DNA of 64,000 bases from contig JBJMVQ010000070.1 in the NCBI GenBank assembly GCA_045810625.1, positions 37,717 through 101,716 on the forward strand, read 5' to 3'. Below the pieces are notes generated by a model, which saw only the letters and a program-made list of their open reading frames with translations, ran no database searches and was not told where the DNA came from. Position numbers and translations under genes: made by a program. Source of the stretch: JACQFZ01 sp045810625 (GTDB taxonomy: Bacteria > Pseudomonadota > Gammaproteobacteria > Acidiferrobacterales > Sulfurifustaceae). Shown here in pieces: positions 26,184-34,967 of the stretch; within the stretch, counting starts at the first letter, position 1; each line of letters opens with the position of its first letter.

Positions 26184-26726
26184 TCAGCGGACGGCGAAGG
26201 TTCTAGTGTAGCGCGACCGTATGAGCGCGAGCAGCGTCGCGATGACGACGCAAGGCAGCCAAACCCACCAAAGCTCCGAGGCGAGCACGCTCAGGCCGCG
26301 CGCGGAGAAAAACGGCGCGATGCCGATCGGAGAGACCTCGATGACACGAACCGGCGCGGCAAAGCGCTCGTCGGTCCAGGGCCAGAGCAACGCAATACCC
26401 GATCCGCCGTTGGTGAATGCGTCGAGGATGCCGTGCGATGCCATCGCAACAAAGAGGAATGCGATGGCGCGGCGCAACGGCATGCGCGTACGAAAGAAGC
26501 AGGCGACAGCAAGCGCCACCGCGGCGGCAAACGCAATCGAGTGCGTGAAGCCCCGATGCGCATACGCGCTGCCCCACGGTACGCCGAGAGCGAAACCGAC
26601 GACGTCCGCGTCCGGCAACATCGAGACAATGACGCCCGCGAGGAGCAGCGGTTTCGGCACGGCCCGTCGGCCCAGCCCAATTCCAGCCGCGAGCGGAATC
26701 GCGGCGTGCGTCAAGATTGTCGGCAA
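26184..26726 (-). CDS. YdjM-like membrane-bound metal-dependent hydrolase (DUF457)
   Basis: 180 residues, about four to five membrane spans. Family motifs: THAAIPLAAG near the start, MLPDADVVGF (36-45), HRGFTHSIAF (57-66) and SHGILDAFTNGG (98-109); the His and Asp residues form the presumed metal site. In E. coli YdjM belongs to the SOS regulon, though I see no LexA box here. The substrate is unknown; some members may act on membrane lipids. It is upstream of the LLM gene on the same strand. Confidence 0.85.
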   Translation of the reverse strand: MPTILTHAAIPLAAGIGLGRRAVPKPLLLAGVIVSMLPDADVVGFALGVPWGSAYAHRGFTHSIAFAAAVALAVACFFRTRMPLRRAIAFLFVAMASHGILDAFTNGGSGIALLWPWTDERFAAPVRVIEVSPIGIAPFFSARGLSVLASELWWVWLPCVVIATLLALIRSRYTRTFAVR

Positions 26727-26939
26727 GTTGCGTTCCCTCCCGCGATGACTTGGAGCTTATGTCGCCGGCAACGCCGCGCGCAGCCCGTTCAATCGGACCG
26801 GTCGCCGAGCAATATAGGAACTATCTCGGTCCCGCCAATACGAAGAGTTCCTGCTTTTCGTATTCCGATCTGATCGGCCGTGAAGAAAAATCGAAGCGGT
26901 CGGGTCGAACCATAAACAGAGAGTAACCCGGAGGCCGTT

Positions 26940-27161
26940 ATGTCGCATCAGGAAGACACCCAACGCAATCCCACGCATTATCAGCAGGACCCGAAGAAGC
27001 AGGTGCGCGAGCAGGGCGGCGATGAGCTCGACGCCGACCGCGCGGGGCAGGACGCGCGCGGCAAGCCGGAGAAGCAGCGCGAAAACCGAAAGGACCTCGG
27101 GGTGAACGAAGAGCACGAGACCAAAGAGATGCAGAAGGGGCATCGGCGCACATTTCCGTGA
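26940..27161 (+). CDS. Small hydrophilic protein, likely disordered
   Basis: 73 residues, nearly devoid of hydrophobic residues and rich in Gln, Asp, Glu, Lys and Arg (NPTHYQQDPKKQVREQGGDEL). GGAGG lies 6 bases before the ATG, so translation is likely. The composition resembles hydrophilin or LEA-like stress proteins, but no family is recognised. An upstream inverted repeat (AATACGAA at 26837-26844 with TTCGTATT at 26857-26864) may be a regulatory site. Function unknown. Confidence 0.65.
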   Translation: MSHQEDTQRNPTHYQQDPKKQVREQGGDELDADRAGQDARGKPEKQRENRKDLGVNEEHETKEMQKGHRRTFP

Positions 27162-27212
27162 GTTCGATCGATCAGCGTTCGCCGACTGTCGCGGTCGGGT
27201 GTGGGAATGAAC

Positions 27213-27740
27213 TCAGGAGCCGGCGGTGCCGCTCGCGCGATACGCGTGTGTCGCCGGGGCGAGCTTGGTCGTGATACTGCCGTAAGCGCCGACCGCGACG
27301 ACGTATTCGCCCACCCGTTTGAAGAACGTCGTCTTGTTGGTGTACTCGCCGGTACAGGGGTTGTACCAAAGATACTCGATCCGGCCTTCGCCGCGCTGGG
27401 TCGCGATGTGCAGCATCTGGCGTATGTAATGCCGGCCTTTCGCATCTTCGGCATTGAGCACGCTCGCGCCGATCGATTGCGGGAAGGCGCCGTTGACCAC
27501 CATCGTGCCTTCGAGATCCACGACGAAGACGTAGAGGTCGCGCGGAAAGTAATCGCCGTCGGGATCCATGAACTTCTCGAACGCCGCCCGGGCGCCGAGC
27601 TTCTCGAGTTGCGCGGCTGCTTTATACGCCAGCGCTCTCGCTTCGGCCGGCGATGCATTGGAGCAGTCGTCGTCTCCGCGAGCAGCCGCCGTCGTTACGA
27701 GCATGACGAGAGCGACGACGGAAAGCCACAGTGCACGCAT
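27213..27740 (-). CDS. Secreted single-Cache domain protein
   Basis: 175 residues from the ATG at 27740; a TTG four codons earlier is the alternative. The signal peptide (MRALWLSVVALVMLVTTAAA) is followed by a Cache-like sensing fold: AEARALAYKAAAQLEKLGARAAFEKF, then DGDYFPRDLYVFVVDLEGTMV, then GRIEYLWYNPCTGEYTNKTTFFKRVGEYVVAVGAYG. Free-standing Cache proteins bind small ligands in the periplasm and may hand a signal to membrane receptors. No receptor gene is adjacent. Cys 29 and Cys 131 could form a disulfide. Confidence 0.8.
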   Translation of the reverse strand: MRALWLSVVALVMLVTTAAARGDDDCSNASPAEARALAYKAAAQLEKLGARAAFEKFMDPDGDYFPRDLYVFVVDLEGTMVVNGAFPQSIGASVLNAEDAKGRHYIRQMLHIATQRGEGRIEYLWYNPCTGEYTNKTTFFKRVGEYVVAVGAYGSITTKLAPATHAYRASGTAGS

Positions 27741-27872
27741 ACCGGGATCCAAGGACAGGCGAGGCGATCATGCTAGCAGGCGCGGCGAAGAGCCGGCAAA
27801 TCGTTCCGCCGCCTCCCGTGAGACGCGCTGAAAGCACGGGTGTCCGCGTTCGGCGAAATTCGCGGGATTCGG

Positions 27873-29750
27873 CTACTGCCACGCGCCGCGTAGCGTGGCG
27901 ACGCGGGCGCGCATGTCCTCGGGCGTCGCGTGAAACGCAGCGACCGGTGTTCCGGCGCTGAGCGCAATTTTCGGCCATATGCGTTTAGGCCAGCGCCGCC
28001 AGACGGATTTTTCTTTTCGCGAGAACATCGAATCCCAGAGACCGGATAGCGCAAGTGGAACGACGCGCACGGGTGTTTCTCGAAGAATTCGCATCATCCC
28101 CGGGCGAAACTCGCCGATTTCGCCGTCCGCGCTGAGACGGCCCTCTGGAAAAATGCACACTAAATTTCCGTCCTGCAGTTCCTGCGCGACGATATCAAAT
28201 GCGCGTTGGTACGTGGCCGGATCTTCTTTTGCGGGCGCGACGGGTATCGCTTTCATACCGCGAAATATGGCGCGAAGCACCGGGATCTTGAATATGCTCG
28301 CTTCCATGATAAAGCGGATCGGGCGCCGGCACGCCGCGGAGATCACGAGCGCATCCGCGTAGCTCACGTGATTGCAAACGAGGAGCGCGGGTCCTTCGTC
28401 CGGGATGTTCTCGAGCCCGCGTTTGTCGACGCGATAAACGAAGTGGACGAGTAGCCAACAGAGAAAGCGCAGCAGGAACTCCGGAACCAGGCCGTAAATG
28501 TATGCCGCGACGAACGCGTTCAGTATTCCGGTCAGCAGCAGCAGTTGCGGGATGCTGAGGCCGGCTTCGAGCATGAGCGCGCCGAAGAGCGCGGCAGCGA
28601 CAATGAACACCGCGTTGAGAATGTTGTTCGCTGCGATCACGCGGGAGGTCGCATCGCGCGGCGTGCGGTTCTGTACCAACGCATAGAGCGGCACGATAAA
28701 AAATCCGCCGAAGATGCCGATCAAACCGAGATCGAGCAGGATGCGCCACGCACCCGGCTGCGCCAGGAATTGCGCGGCGCCGAGCGGCGCCGAAGCCGGC
28801 GCGGCCGGCGAGGCGAAGTACAGATCGATCGCGAACACGGTGAGCCCGATGGACCCGAACGGCACGAGGCCGATCTCCACCTTGTGTCCGGAGAGCCGCT
28901 CGCACAAGAGCGAACCGATACCGATGCCGAACGAGAACACGATGAGCGTGACCGTAACGACCTGCTCGTTCCCGCCGAGGACGTTCTTCGCGTAGAGCGG
29001 CAGCTGCGCGAGTACCAACGCGCCGTAGAACCAAAACCACGAGATGCCGAGCAGCGACAGGAAGACGACGCGCGAGGCGTGCGCGACGCGGAGATTGTCC
29101 CAGGTCGAAGTCCACAAGCGCCAATCGACCTTTAGGCTCGGCGCAGCGGGATGCAGACTTGGAATGCCGAGGCTGACGACGAATCCGGTCATAGCGACCG
29201 CGATCATCGCCGCGGTGATGACGCCGACGTCGCCGCGCGCGGCGAGCAATCCGGCGCCGAGCGTCCCGAGGAGGATCGCGATGAACGTGCCCATCTCGAC
29301 CAGTGCGTTGCCGCCGACGAGCTCGGTGTCGCCGAGCACTTCGGGCAACAGGCCGTACTTCGCGGGCGCGAAGAACGTCGAGTGCGTGCCCATCAGGAAG
29401 AGCGCGGTCAGCAAAATGCCGAGGTTGTGCAGCGCAAAACCGACGCCGGCGAGCGCCATGATCAGGATCTCCGCGGCTTTGACGATTTTCAGCACGAGCG
29501 CTTTGTCGAATCGATCGGCGAGCTGACCGGCGAGCCCGGAAAAGATGACGTAGGGCAGGATGAACAACCCGCCGGCGAGATTGGTGAGCAGCCGCGGGTC
29601 GACGGAGGTATACGTGGCGGCCTGATACGTAGCGAGAATGACGAGCGTGTTCTTATAGATGTTGTCGTTGAACGCGCCGAGCGCCTGGGCGCCGAAGAAG
29701 GGCAGAAATCGCCGCTGGATCAAAAGCCGGAACTGACTGGTTTCTTGCAT
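27873..29750 (-). CDS. LplT-like lysophospholipid flippase fused to a PlsC-type acyltransferase
   Basis: 625 residues. Residues 1-425 are an MFS domain with twelve spans, starting FFGAQALGAFNDNIYKNTL, typical of LplT. Residues about 440-625 are an acyltransferase with the HX4D motif NHVSYAD (H461, D466) and FPEGRLS (534-540). LplT flips lysophosphatidylethanolamine inward and the acyltransferase re-acylates it. Full-length fusions also carry an AMP-binding acyl-ACP synthetase (Aas) domain and exceed 1100 residues; here that third domain is absent and the protein ends cleanly, so acyl donor activation must be supplied elsewhere. A phospholipid repair role is likely. Confidence 0.88.
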   Translation of the reverse strand: MQETSQFRLLIQRRFLPFFGAQALGAFNDNIYKNTLVILATYQAATYTSVDPRLLTNLAGGLFILPYVIFSGLAGQLADRFDKALVLKIVKAAEILIMALAGVGFALHNLGILLTALFLMGTHSTFFAPAKYGLLPEVLGDTELVGGNALVEMGTFIAILLGTLGAGLLAARGDVGVITAAMIAVAMTGFVVSLGIPSLHPAAPSLKVDWRLWTSTWDNLRVAHASRVVFLSLLGISWFWFYGALVLAQLPLYAKNVLGGNEQVVTVTLIVFSFGIGIGSLLCERLSGHKVEIGLVPFGSIGLTVFAIDLYFASPAAPASAPLGAAQFLAQPGAWRILLDLGLIGIFGGFFIVPLYALVQNRTPRDATSRVIAANNILNAVFIVAAALFGALMLEAGLSIPQLLLLTGILNAFVAAYIYGLVPEFLLRFLCWLLVHFVYRVDKRGLENIPDEGPALLVCNHVSYADALVISAACRRPIRFIMEASIFKIPVLRAIFRGMKAIPVAPAKEDPATYQRAFDIVAQELQDGNLVCIFPEGRLSADGEIGEFRPGMMRILRETPVRVVPLALSGLWDSMFSRKEKSVWRRWPKRIWPKIALSAGTPVAAFHATPEDMRARVATLRGAWQ

Positions 29751-29914
29751 CGCGTGATTTTGCCGAGCAGTGGCCGCGGCGCAATCTATGCAAGCCGGCG
29801 GTGGGCGTCAACGGCACGAAGGGCCAAGCTGCGCTCGACCTCCGCAGGCAGCCGGTCGTCGGCGCTTGCGCGTTCTCGCGTGAGCCACAGAATGAACGCT
29901 CGCTCTAGAACGAC

Positions 29915-30212
29915 CAGATGATCTCGACCCGGCTGCTCACGCGAACGTCCGGTGGCGGCGCTGCCCGCCGATCATCGTCTGGCGCTCGCGCGCCGCGTAC
30001 GGCTGACCGATCTTGCGGATGAGCAGTTTGCAGATAAACCTTCGCGCTCACGCTCGGCGCTTTGTCAGAGGGGGATACCACGCCTGCCGGGAAGCGGGTA
30101 TTCGGCCGCACATCGTCGTCGAGAGCTGCACATGTCGCGCATGCTCAGCCTTATCGCTGCCGGCGTCGGGGTGGCGCTCCTGCCGGAGCAGGTGCGTTTT
30201 GTGCCATACCAA
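29915..30212 (+). pseudogene. Decayed LysR-type regulator, C-terminal effector-domain remnant
   Basis: Pieces of a LysR effector domain are readable across two frames. Frame of 29952: PVAALPADHRLALARRVRLTDLADEQF, then later ELHMSRMLSLIAAGVGVALLPEQVR. Frame of 30013: FVRGGYHACREAGIRPHIVVES. Joined in order these give the normal LysR C-terminal half, so at least two frameshifts separate them, with a probable third near 29945. No helix-turn-helix part is found upstream, and homology stops at about 30200, just before a repeat element (30234). The remaining bases of 29751-29914 and 30371-30726 hold no convincing gene. Confidence 0.65.
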
Positions 30213-30233
30213 AAATTCTTTGTTTAAAGAAGT

Positions 30234-30370
30234 TTCACCGCAAAGAACGCGAAGGACGCAAAGGAAAGCAAAAAACAAAGTGAACGCGATTCGAGATTTC
30301 AGGCTTACACTTTTCGTTCCCTGGCATCCTTTGGGTCCTCCACTTTTAAACCTTCAGTCCTTTGCGTTGG
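30234..30370. repeat. Intergenic palindromic repeat, copy 1
   Basis: The left end TTCACCGCAAAGAACGCG with AAGGACGCAAAGG is an imperfect inverted match of the right end CAGTCCTTTGCGTTGG (to 30370), giving a roughly 135-base element able to fold into a long stem. It belongs to the common proteobacterial type built on ACCGCAAAGGACGCAAAGG. It lies between the LysR remnant and the secreted hydrolase gene. A related copy is at 32970-33091. Confidence 0.6.
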
Positions 30371-30726
30371 AATTTAAGTGTCGTTGGCTTTCAGGTCGCC
30401 CATCCCGGTGTCGTTCAAAGGATCAATAACCGCTCGGAAAACCTCACGTTCGAGATCGACGGGTCGCTAATGTGTCTCCCGGTCTGCGATCGTTTATTCC
30501 CGTGCTGAATCGCTCTAAGCGACAGCGCTAACCCCCGGGTCCTCGCCTTCACTGCGTGGCGTTTCGTTAGGACTAACAGCGTCTTAGTTTCTCCGTTATT
30601 TCATATTTGACGAAGCGGCGCTTCTCGCCGCAAGCTGAGCGCCGTTCTTGCGACAAAGCGGTTTCCGCAATGCAATCTCACGGAAGAAACGGGGATTGCG
30701 GCCAATAATCGGAGGGAGAAACACCC

Positions 30727-32841
30727 ATGCGCAGTCCCGCTCGTTACTTCGTCATCACTCTCGTGTTGTTGTTGCAGCCCCTCGCCGCGTCCGCGGCCGG
30801 CGTGCGCGTGCTGTTCGATGCGCACGATCCGAACCGGACGTTGTTCCCGAGCAATCAATTTACCGTCCTCGACTTCAGTCAGAACACTTTTCGGCGCGTG
30901 GATCTGCCGAAGCCGGATTGCAGCGCGCAGCCGGTCGCGTGCGAAGACATCGACGTGCTGAACACGCTCGACGGCTTCAATCCACAACCGCGCCTCACGA
31001 TTCCGTTCAGCGGCCCGATCGATGTCGCGAGCGTCAGCAGCGACACGATCTTTCTCGTGAGCCTCGGCAGTATCGGCGGCGGCGGATCTTTCGGCCACAA
31101 GGTGGGCATCAGCCAGATCGTCTGGGACCCGGCGACGTTGACGCTGCATGCCGAGTCCGACGAATTCCTGGAACCGCATACGCGCTACGCGTTGATCGTC
31201 ACGAACGGCGTGCGCGACACGAGCGGGCATCCGATCGTCGGTGGCGACTTCCACGACAGCGACGCGTTCGAGGCGATCGAGCGCACGCGCGGGCTGCATC
31301 ATGATCGCGCGGTCGCCGCGACGGTTTTCACGACCCTCAGCACCACGGCGGTGATCGAGAAGATTCGCGATCAAGTGAAGGCGGCTGCGGTAGCGCCGGT
31401 CGACTTCAATATCGGTACGAACGGGGAGCGCGCGGTGTTCGCGTTCAGCCCGGCAGTGACGGCGTTGCAGCGGCGCCAAGTCGGCACCAACGCGTTCATC
31501 AACAATCCGCTGCCGACGATTCTGTTGACGGGCCTCGCGCTTCCCGGCACCGGCGCGATCGGCCAGATCGCCTATGGCCGTTTTACGTCGCCGAATTACT
31601 TGACCGACGGTGCGATCATCACGCCGGTCGGGACGCGCACCGGTACGCCCGTCACGCACGGAGCGAACACGATCTACTTCAGCTTGTTCACGCCGGCAAC
31701 GCCGAAGCCTGCCAATGGCTGGCCGGTGGCAATTGTGGGCCATGGATTCGGCGACAGCCGCGAAGGCTTGCCGTTTACGGTCGCGGGTAGCCTGGCGCGG
31801 CAAGGTATCGCGACTATCGCGATCAACGTAGTCGGCCACGGCGGCGGACCGCTCGGCACGATCACGGTGACGACGCCGACGCAGACGGTGACGTTCCCGT
31901 CGGGCGGCCGCGGCGTCGATCAGAACGGCGACGGCGTGATCGAAGGAACGGAAGGCGTGACCGCCGTGCGTCCCAATTCGCTGCGCGGCAGCACCGATGG
32001 TCTGCGCCAGACGATCACCGACCTGATGCAGCTCGTGCGCGAGATCGAGACCGGCATCGATGTCGACGGCGACGGCAGCGCCGATCTCGATTCGTCCCGC
32101 ATCTATTACACCGGCCAATCGTTCGGCGGTATTTACGGCACGATGTTCCTCGCGGTCGAGCCGGACGTGCACGTCGGTGTGCCGAACGTACCGGGCGGCC
32201 CGGCGATCGAGATCATTCGCCTCAGCCCGTTCTTTCGCAACACGCTGTTCGCGCCGGTGGCCGCCGCGCGCGGGCTGACGAACAATCCGGGCGGCGCGAC
32301 GCCGGCGGAGCAGTTCATCGAGAACATTCCGCTGCGCAACGAGCCCGCGCGGATTAACAATGTTCCGGGCGCGATGGCGCTGCAGGAGTTCATCGATCGC
32401 AGCGAATGGGCCGCGCAGGTCGGCGATCCGGTGTCGTATGCGCCGCACGTGCGCCGGGAGCCGCTGCCCGGCGTCGCACCGAAGTCGGTGATCATCCAGT
32501 TCGCGAAGGGCGACCAGATCGTGCCGAACCCGACGGCGACGGCGATTCTGCGCTCCGGCGATCTCGCCGATCGGGCCACGTACTTCCGCACCGATCTCTT
32601 CTATGACACGCAGCCGCGGCCGCTGCCGGCGTCCATCTCCCCGCCGATTTATCCGCACGTGTTCCTGAACACATTCAGCCCCGTGGGCGCGGCGGCGGTA
32701 TCGCTGCAGGCACAGGCGCAGATCGCGACGTTCTTCGCCACCGACGGCGCGTTGACGATCGACCCGGATGGCGCGGCGCCGCTCTTCGAGACGCCGATCG
32801 TTCCGCCGCTGCCGGAAGGGACGAACTTTCTGAGCCCGTAG
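30727..32841 (+). CDS. Large secreted alpha/beta hydrolase (lipase/esterase-like) with Ig-like N-terminal part
   Basis: 704 residues with a signal peptide (MRSPARYFVITLVLLLQPLAASAAG). Residues about 90-200 look like a bacterial Ig-like domain (PRLTIPFSGPIDVASVSSDTIF). From about 330 an alpha/beta hydrolase begins: VAIVGHGFGDSREG (oxyanion region) and the nucleophile elbow GQSFGG with S465. Two Asp-rich calcium-type loops, DQNGDGVIEGTE and DVDGDGSADLD, lie before the elbow. It resembles extracellular Pla-1/cef-type lipases. GGAGGGAG precedes the ATG, and a strong terminator follows, so it is a single-gene unit. The substrate is unknown; a lipid or polyester is plausible. Confidence 0.85.
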   Translation: MRSPARYFVITLVLLLQPLAASAAGVRVLFDAHDPNRTLFPSNQFTVLDFSQNTFRRVDLPKPDCSAQPVACEDIDVLNTLDGFNPQPRLTIPFSGPIDVASVSSDTIFLVSLGSIGGGGSFGHKVGISQIVWDPATLTLHAESDEFLEPHTRYALIVTNGVRDTSGHPIVGGDFHDSDAFEAIERTRGLHHDRAVAATVFTTLSTTAVIEKIRDQVKAAAVAPVDFNIGTNGERAVFAFSPAVTALQRRQVGTNAFINNPLPTILLTGLALPGTGAIGQIAYGRFTSPNYLTDGAIITPVGTRTGTPVTHGANTIYFSLFTPATPKPANGWPVAIVGHGFGDSREGLPFTVAGSLARQGIATIAINVVGHGGGPLGTITVTTPTQTVTFPSGGRGVDQNGDGVIEGTEGVTAVRPNSLRGSTDGLRQTITDLMQLVREIETGIDVDGDGSADLDSSRIYYTGQSFGGIYGTMFLAVEPDVHVGVPNVPGGPAIEIIRLSPFFRNTLFAPVAAARGLTNNPGGATPAEQFIENIPLRNEPARINNVPGAMALQEFIDRSEWAAQVGDPVSYAPHVRREPLPGVAPKSVIIQFAKGDQIVPNPTATAILRSGDLADRATYFRTDLFYDTQPRPLPASISPPIYPHVFLNTFSPVGAAAVSLQAQAQIATFFATDGALTIDPDGAAPLFETPIVPPLPEGTNFLSP

Positions 32842-32856
32842 CGGACGGGATCGAGG

Positions 32857-32889
32857 CGGCGGCGCGCGGAAACGCGCCGCCGTTTTTTC
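32857..32889 (+). terminator. Intrinsic terminator of the secreted hydrolase gene
   Basis: CGGCGGCGCG at 32857-32866 pairs perfectly with 32873-32882 around a 6-base loop, followed directly by TTTTTT. It starts 15 bases after the stop codon. Confidence 0.9.
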
Positions 32890-32969
32890 TTTACGAAACT
32901 CTGAAGCGCGTTTCTACTGTAGAGGACGCGAAGAATTTCACTTAGGGAACGTCTGATTTATTGATGTCT

Positions 32970-33091
32970 AACCGCTAAGGACGCCAAGGACCAACGGTTT
33001 TTCTTGCTCTTCAAAGTCTTTCCTTTGCTCCTCCGCGTCCTTTGTGAGTTCCTTTAGACATTCTAATTTTTCTCTGCGTCCTCTGCGGTAA
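32970..33091. repeat. Intergenic palindromic repeat, copy 2
   Basis: The left end ACCGCTAAGGACGCCAAGG (32971-32989) is an imperfect inverted match of the right end CTCTGCGTCCTCTGCGGTA (33072-33090). The interior contains further CCTTTG-type units. It is related to copy 1 at 30234-30370 and, together, the copies flank the secreted hydrolase gene. It lies just upstream of the GMC oxidoreductase gene and could carry its promoter or mask it. Confidence 0.6.
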
Positions 33092-33202
33092 AAAGTCATA
33101 TTGATCCTCGGCCGCATTCGTCCGGGGTGGGACAGTGCTGTCGGTTTTCGCTACCATGGTCTAAATTCACTCCACACCAGGAGCGACGCCGAGGTTCCCA
33201 AA

Positions 33203-34879
33203 GTGCAGAGCTACGGTACCTTCGACTACGTCATCGTCGGCGGCGGCACCGCGGGCTGCGTGCTCGCCAATCGTCTGTCGCAGGATCCGGACGTCTCGGT
33301 GTTGCTGCTGGAAGCGGGCGGTAAGGACAACTGGATCTGGATACACATCCCCGTCGGCTATCTCTACTGTATCGGCAATCCGCGCACCGACTGGTGCTTT
33401 CGCACCGAACCCGAGGCGGGCCTGAACGGACGATCGATCCTCTACGCACGCGGGCGAGTGCTCGGCGGGTCGTCTTCGATCAACGCGATGATCTACATGC
33501 GCGGCCAGGCGCGCGACTACGATCGCTGGGCCGATGCGACCGGCGATTCGTCCTGGCGCTGGGAGAACGTCCTGCCCGTGTTCAAACGCAGCGAGGACTA
33601 CTGGCGCGGGGCCGATAATATGCATGGTGCGGGCGGAGAGCTGCGCGTCGAGCCACAGCGGCTGCACTGGGACATTCTGGATCGATTCGCCGATGCCGCC
33701 GCACAGGCCGGAATCCCGCGCACCGAGGATTTCAACCGCGGTAACAACTTCGGCGTGAGCCGCTTCGAGGTCAACCAGCGACGCGGCGTGCGCTGGAACG
33801 CGCGCAAGGCGTTTCTGCGGCCGGCCATCGACCGCCCGAACCTGACCGTGCTGACCAACGCGCTGATCGATCGCGTGACGATCGAAGGCGGCCGCGCGAC
33901 CGGCGTCGAATTCGTGCGCGGTGGGCAAAAGGTGCGTGCGACGGCGCGCATCGAAACTATTCTCGCCGCCGGTTCGATCGGTACGCCCGGCATCCTCGAG
34001 CGCTCCGGCGTCGGCGACGGCGCGCGGCTGCAGGCGCTCGGCATCCCGGTGATATGCAACGCGCCCGGGGTCGGCGCAAACCTGCAAGACCATCTGCAGC
34101 TGCGCATGATCTTCAAGATTCAAGGCATCAAGTGCCTGAACACCATCGCGAACAGTCTTTGGGGGAAATTCCTTATCGGTCTCGAATACGGGCTGCGGCG
34201 CAGCGGACCGCTCGCGATGGCCCCGAGCCAGCTGGGCGCGTTTGCGATGTCCGACCCCGCGCAGGAGACGCCGAATCTCGAATACCATGTGCAGCCGTTG
34301 TCGCTCGATAAGTTCGGCGATCCGCTGCATCGCTTCCCGGCGTTCACCGCGAGCGTTTGCGACTTGCAGCCGACGTCGCGCGGCGACGTGCACATTGCAT
34401 CGGCCGATCCGGAGGCGTCGCCGAAGATCGCGCCGCGCTACTTGTCGACCGACGTTGACCGGCGGACGGCCGCGGCGGCGCTCCGGCTGACGCGACGGAT
34501 TGTCGGCATGCCCGCACTCGCGCCATATCAGCCCCAGGAGTACCTGCCCGGGCCGAGCTACCAGTCGGACGAGGAGCTGGCGACGGCGGCGGGGCAGATC
34601 GGCACGACCATCTTTCACCCGGTCGGGACCTGCAAAATGGGCGCGTTGAGCGACGCGTCGGCGGTCCTCGATTCGCGTCTGCGGGTCCGTGGGGTCACCG
34701 GCTTACGGGTGGTCGATGCATCCGTGATGCCGACGATTACCTCCGGCAACACGAATGCGCCGACCGTCATGATCGCCGAGCGGGGAGCCGACATGATGCG
34801 CGAGGATCGTGCAGCGCTGCGCCGCCATGGCGCGGTTGCTGCCGGGGCGGTCGCCGACGCCGTCAGCATCGCGCGCTGA
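33203..34879 (+). CDS. GMC-family FAD oxidoreductase (choline dehydrogenase-like)
   Basis: 558 residues from the GTG at 33203. GMC enzymes oxidise alcohols using FAD. The FAD-binding VIVGGGTAGCVLANRLS (10-26), the GMC signature 1 region RGRVLGGSSSINAMIYMRG, signature 2 GSIGTPGILERSGVG, and the catalytic His/Asn pair in FHPVGTCKMG and SGNTNAPTVMIAERGAD are present. Length matches BetA/AlkJ-type members. I chose the GTG because the family starts at about YDYVIVGGG; upstream codons run into the repeat. No cytochrome or aldehyde dehydrogenase is next door, so the acceptor is probably quinone in the membrane. Substrate unknown. Confidence 0.9.
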   Translation: MQSYGTFDYVIVGGGTAGCVLANRLSQDPDVSVLLLEAGGKDNWIWIHIPVGYLYCIGNPRTDWCFRTEPEAGLNGRSILYARGRVLGGSSSINAMIYMRGQARDYDRWADATGDSSWRWENVLPVFKRSEDYWRGADNMHGAGGELRVEPQRLHWDILDRFADAAAQAGIPRTEDFNRGNNFGVSRFEVNQRRGVRWNARKAFLRPAIDRPNLTVLTNALIDRVTIEGGRATGVEFVRGGQKVRATARIETILAAGSIGTPGILERSGVGDGARLQALGIPVICNAPGVGANLQDHLQLRMIFKIQGIKCLNTIANSLWGKFLIGLEYGLRRSGPLAMAPSQLGAFAMSDPAQETPNLEYHVQPLSLDKFGDPLHRFPAFTASVCDLQPTSRGDVHIASADPEASPKIAPRYLSTDVDRRTAAAALRLTRRIVGMPALAPYQPQEYLPGPSYQSDEELATAAGQIGTTIFHPVGTCKMGALSDASAVLDSRLRVRGVTGLRVVDASVMPTITSGNTNAPTVMIAERGADMMREDRAALRRHGAVAAGAVADAVSIAR

Positions 34880-34929
34880 TCTGCACGCCTGTCGGCTCTG
34901 ACAGCGCACAAAAACGACGCGCCGTTCGA

Positions 34930-34935
34930 TATAAT
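34930..34935 (+). promoter_or_regulatory. Candidate -10 box (TATAAT) for the aminotransferase gene
   Basis: A perfect TATAAT lies 33 bases before the ATG at 34968. No good -35 box is at the normal 16-18 base spacing; CTGACA at 34898 is too far. The call rests on the -10 alone. Confidence 0.45.
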
Positions 34936-34967
34936 CGACGGCTAATAATCACCCTGCGTTTCTTGTC

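Noticed and set aside
29760..29930. Minus-strand frame reading LERAFILWLTRERASADDRL upstream of the LplT-PlsC gene
   Set aside because: Coding-like codons but no start signal, and it overlaps the LysR remnant on the other strand; left out as unsupported.
30601..32658. 685-codon minus-strand frame opposite the secreted hydrolase
   Set aside because: Arg/His/Asp-rich shadow of a well-supported plus-strand gene with signal peptide and terminator.
30234..33091. Composite transposon around the secreted hydrolase
   Set aside because: The flanking repeats are short, imperfect, lack a transposase and show no target duplications that I could see.
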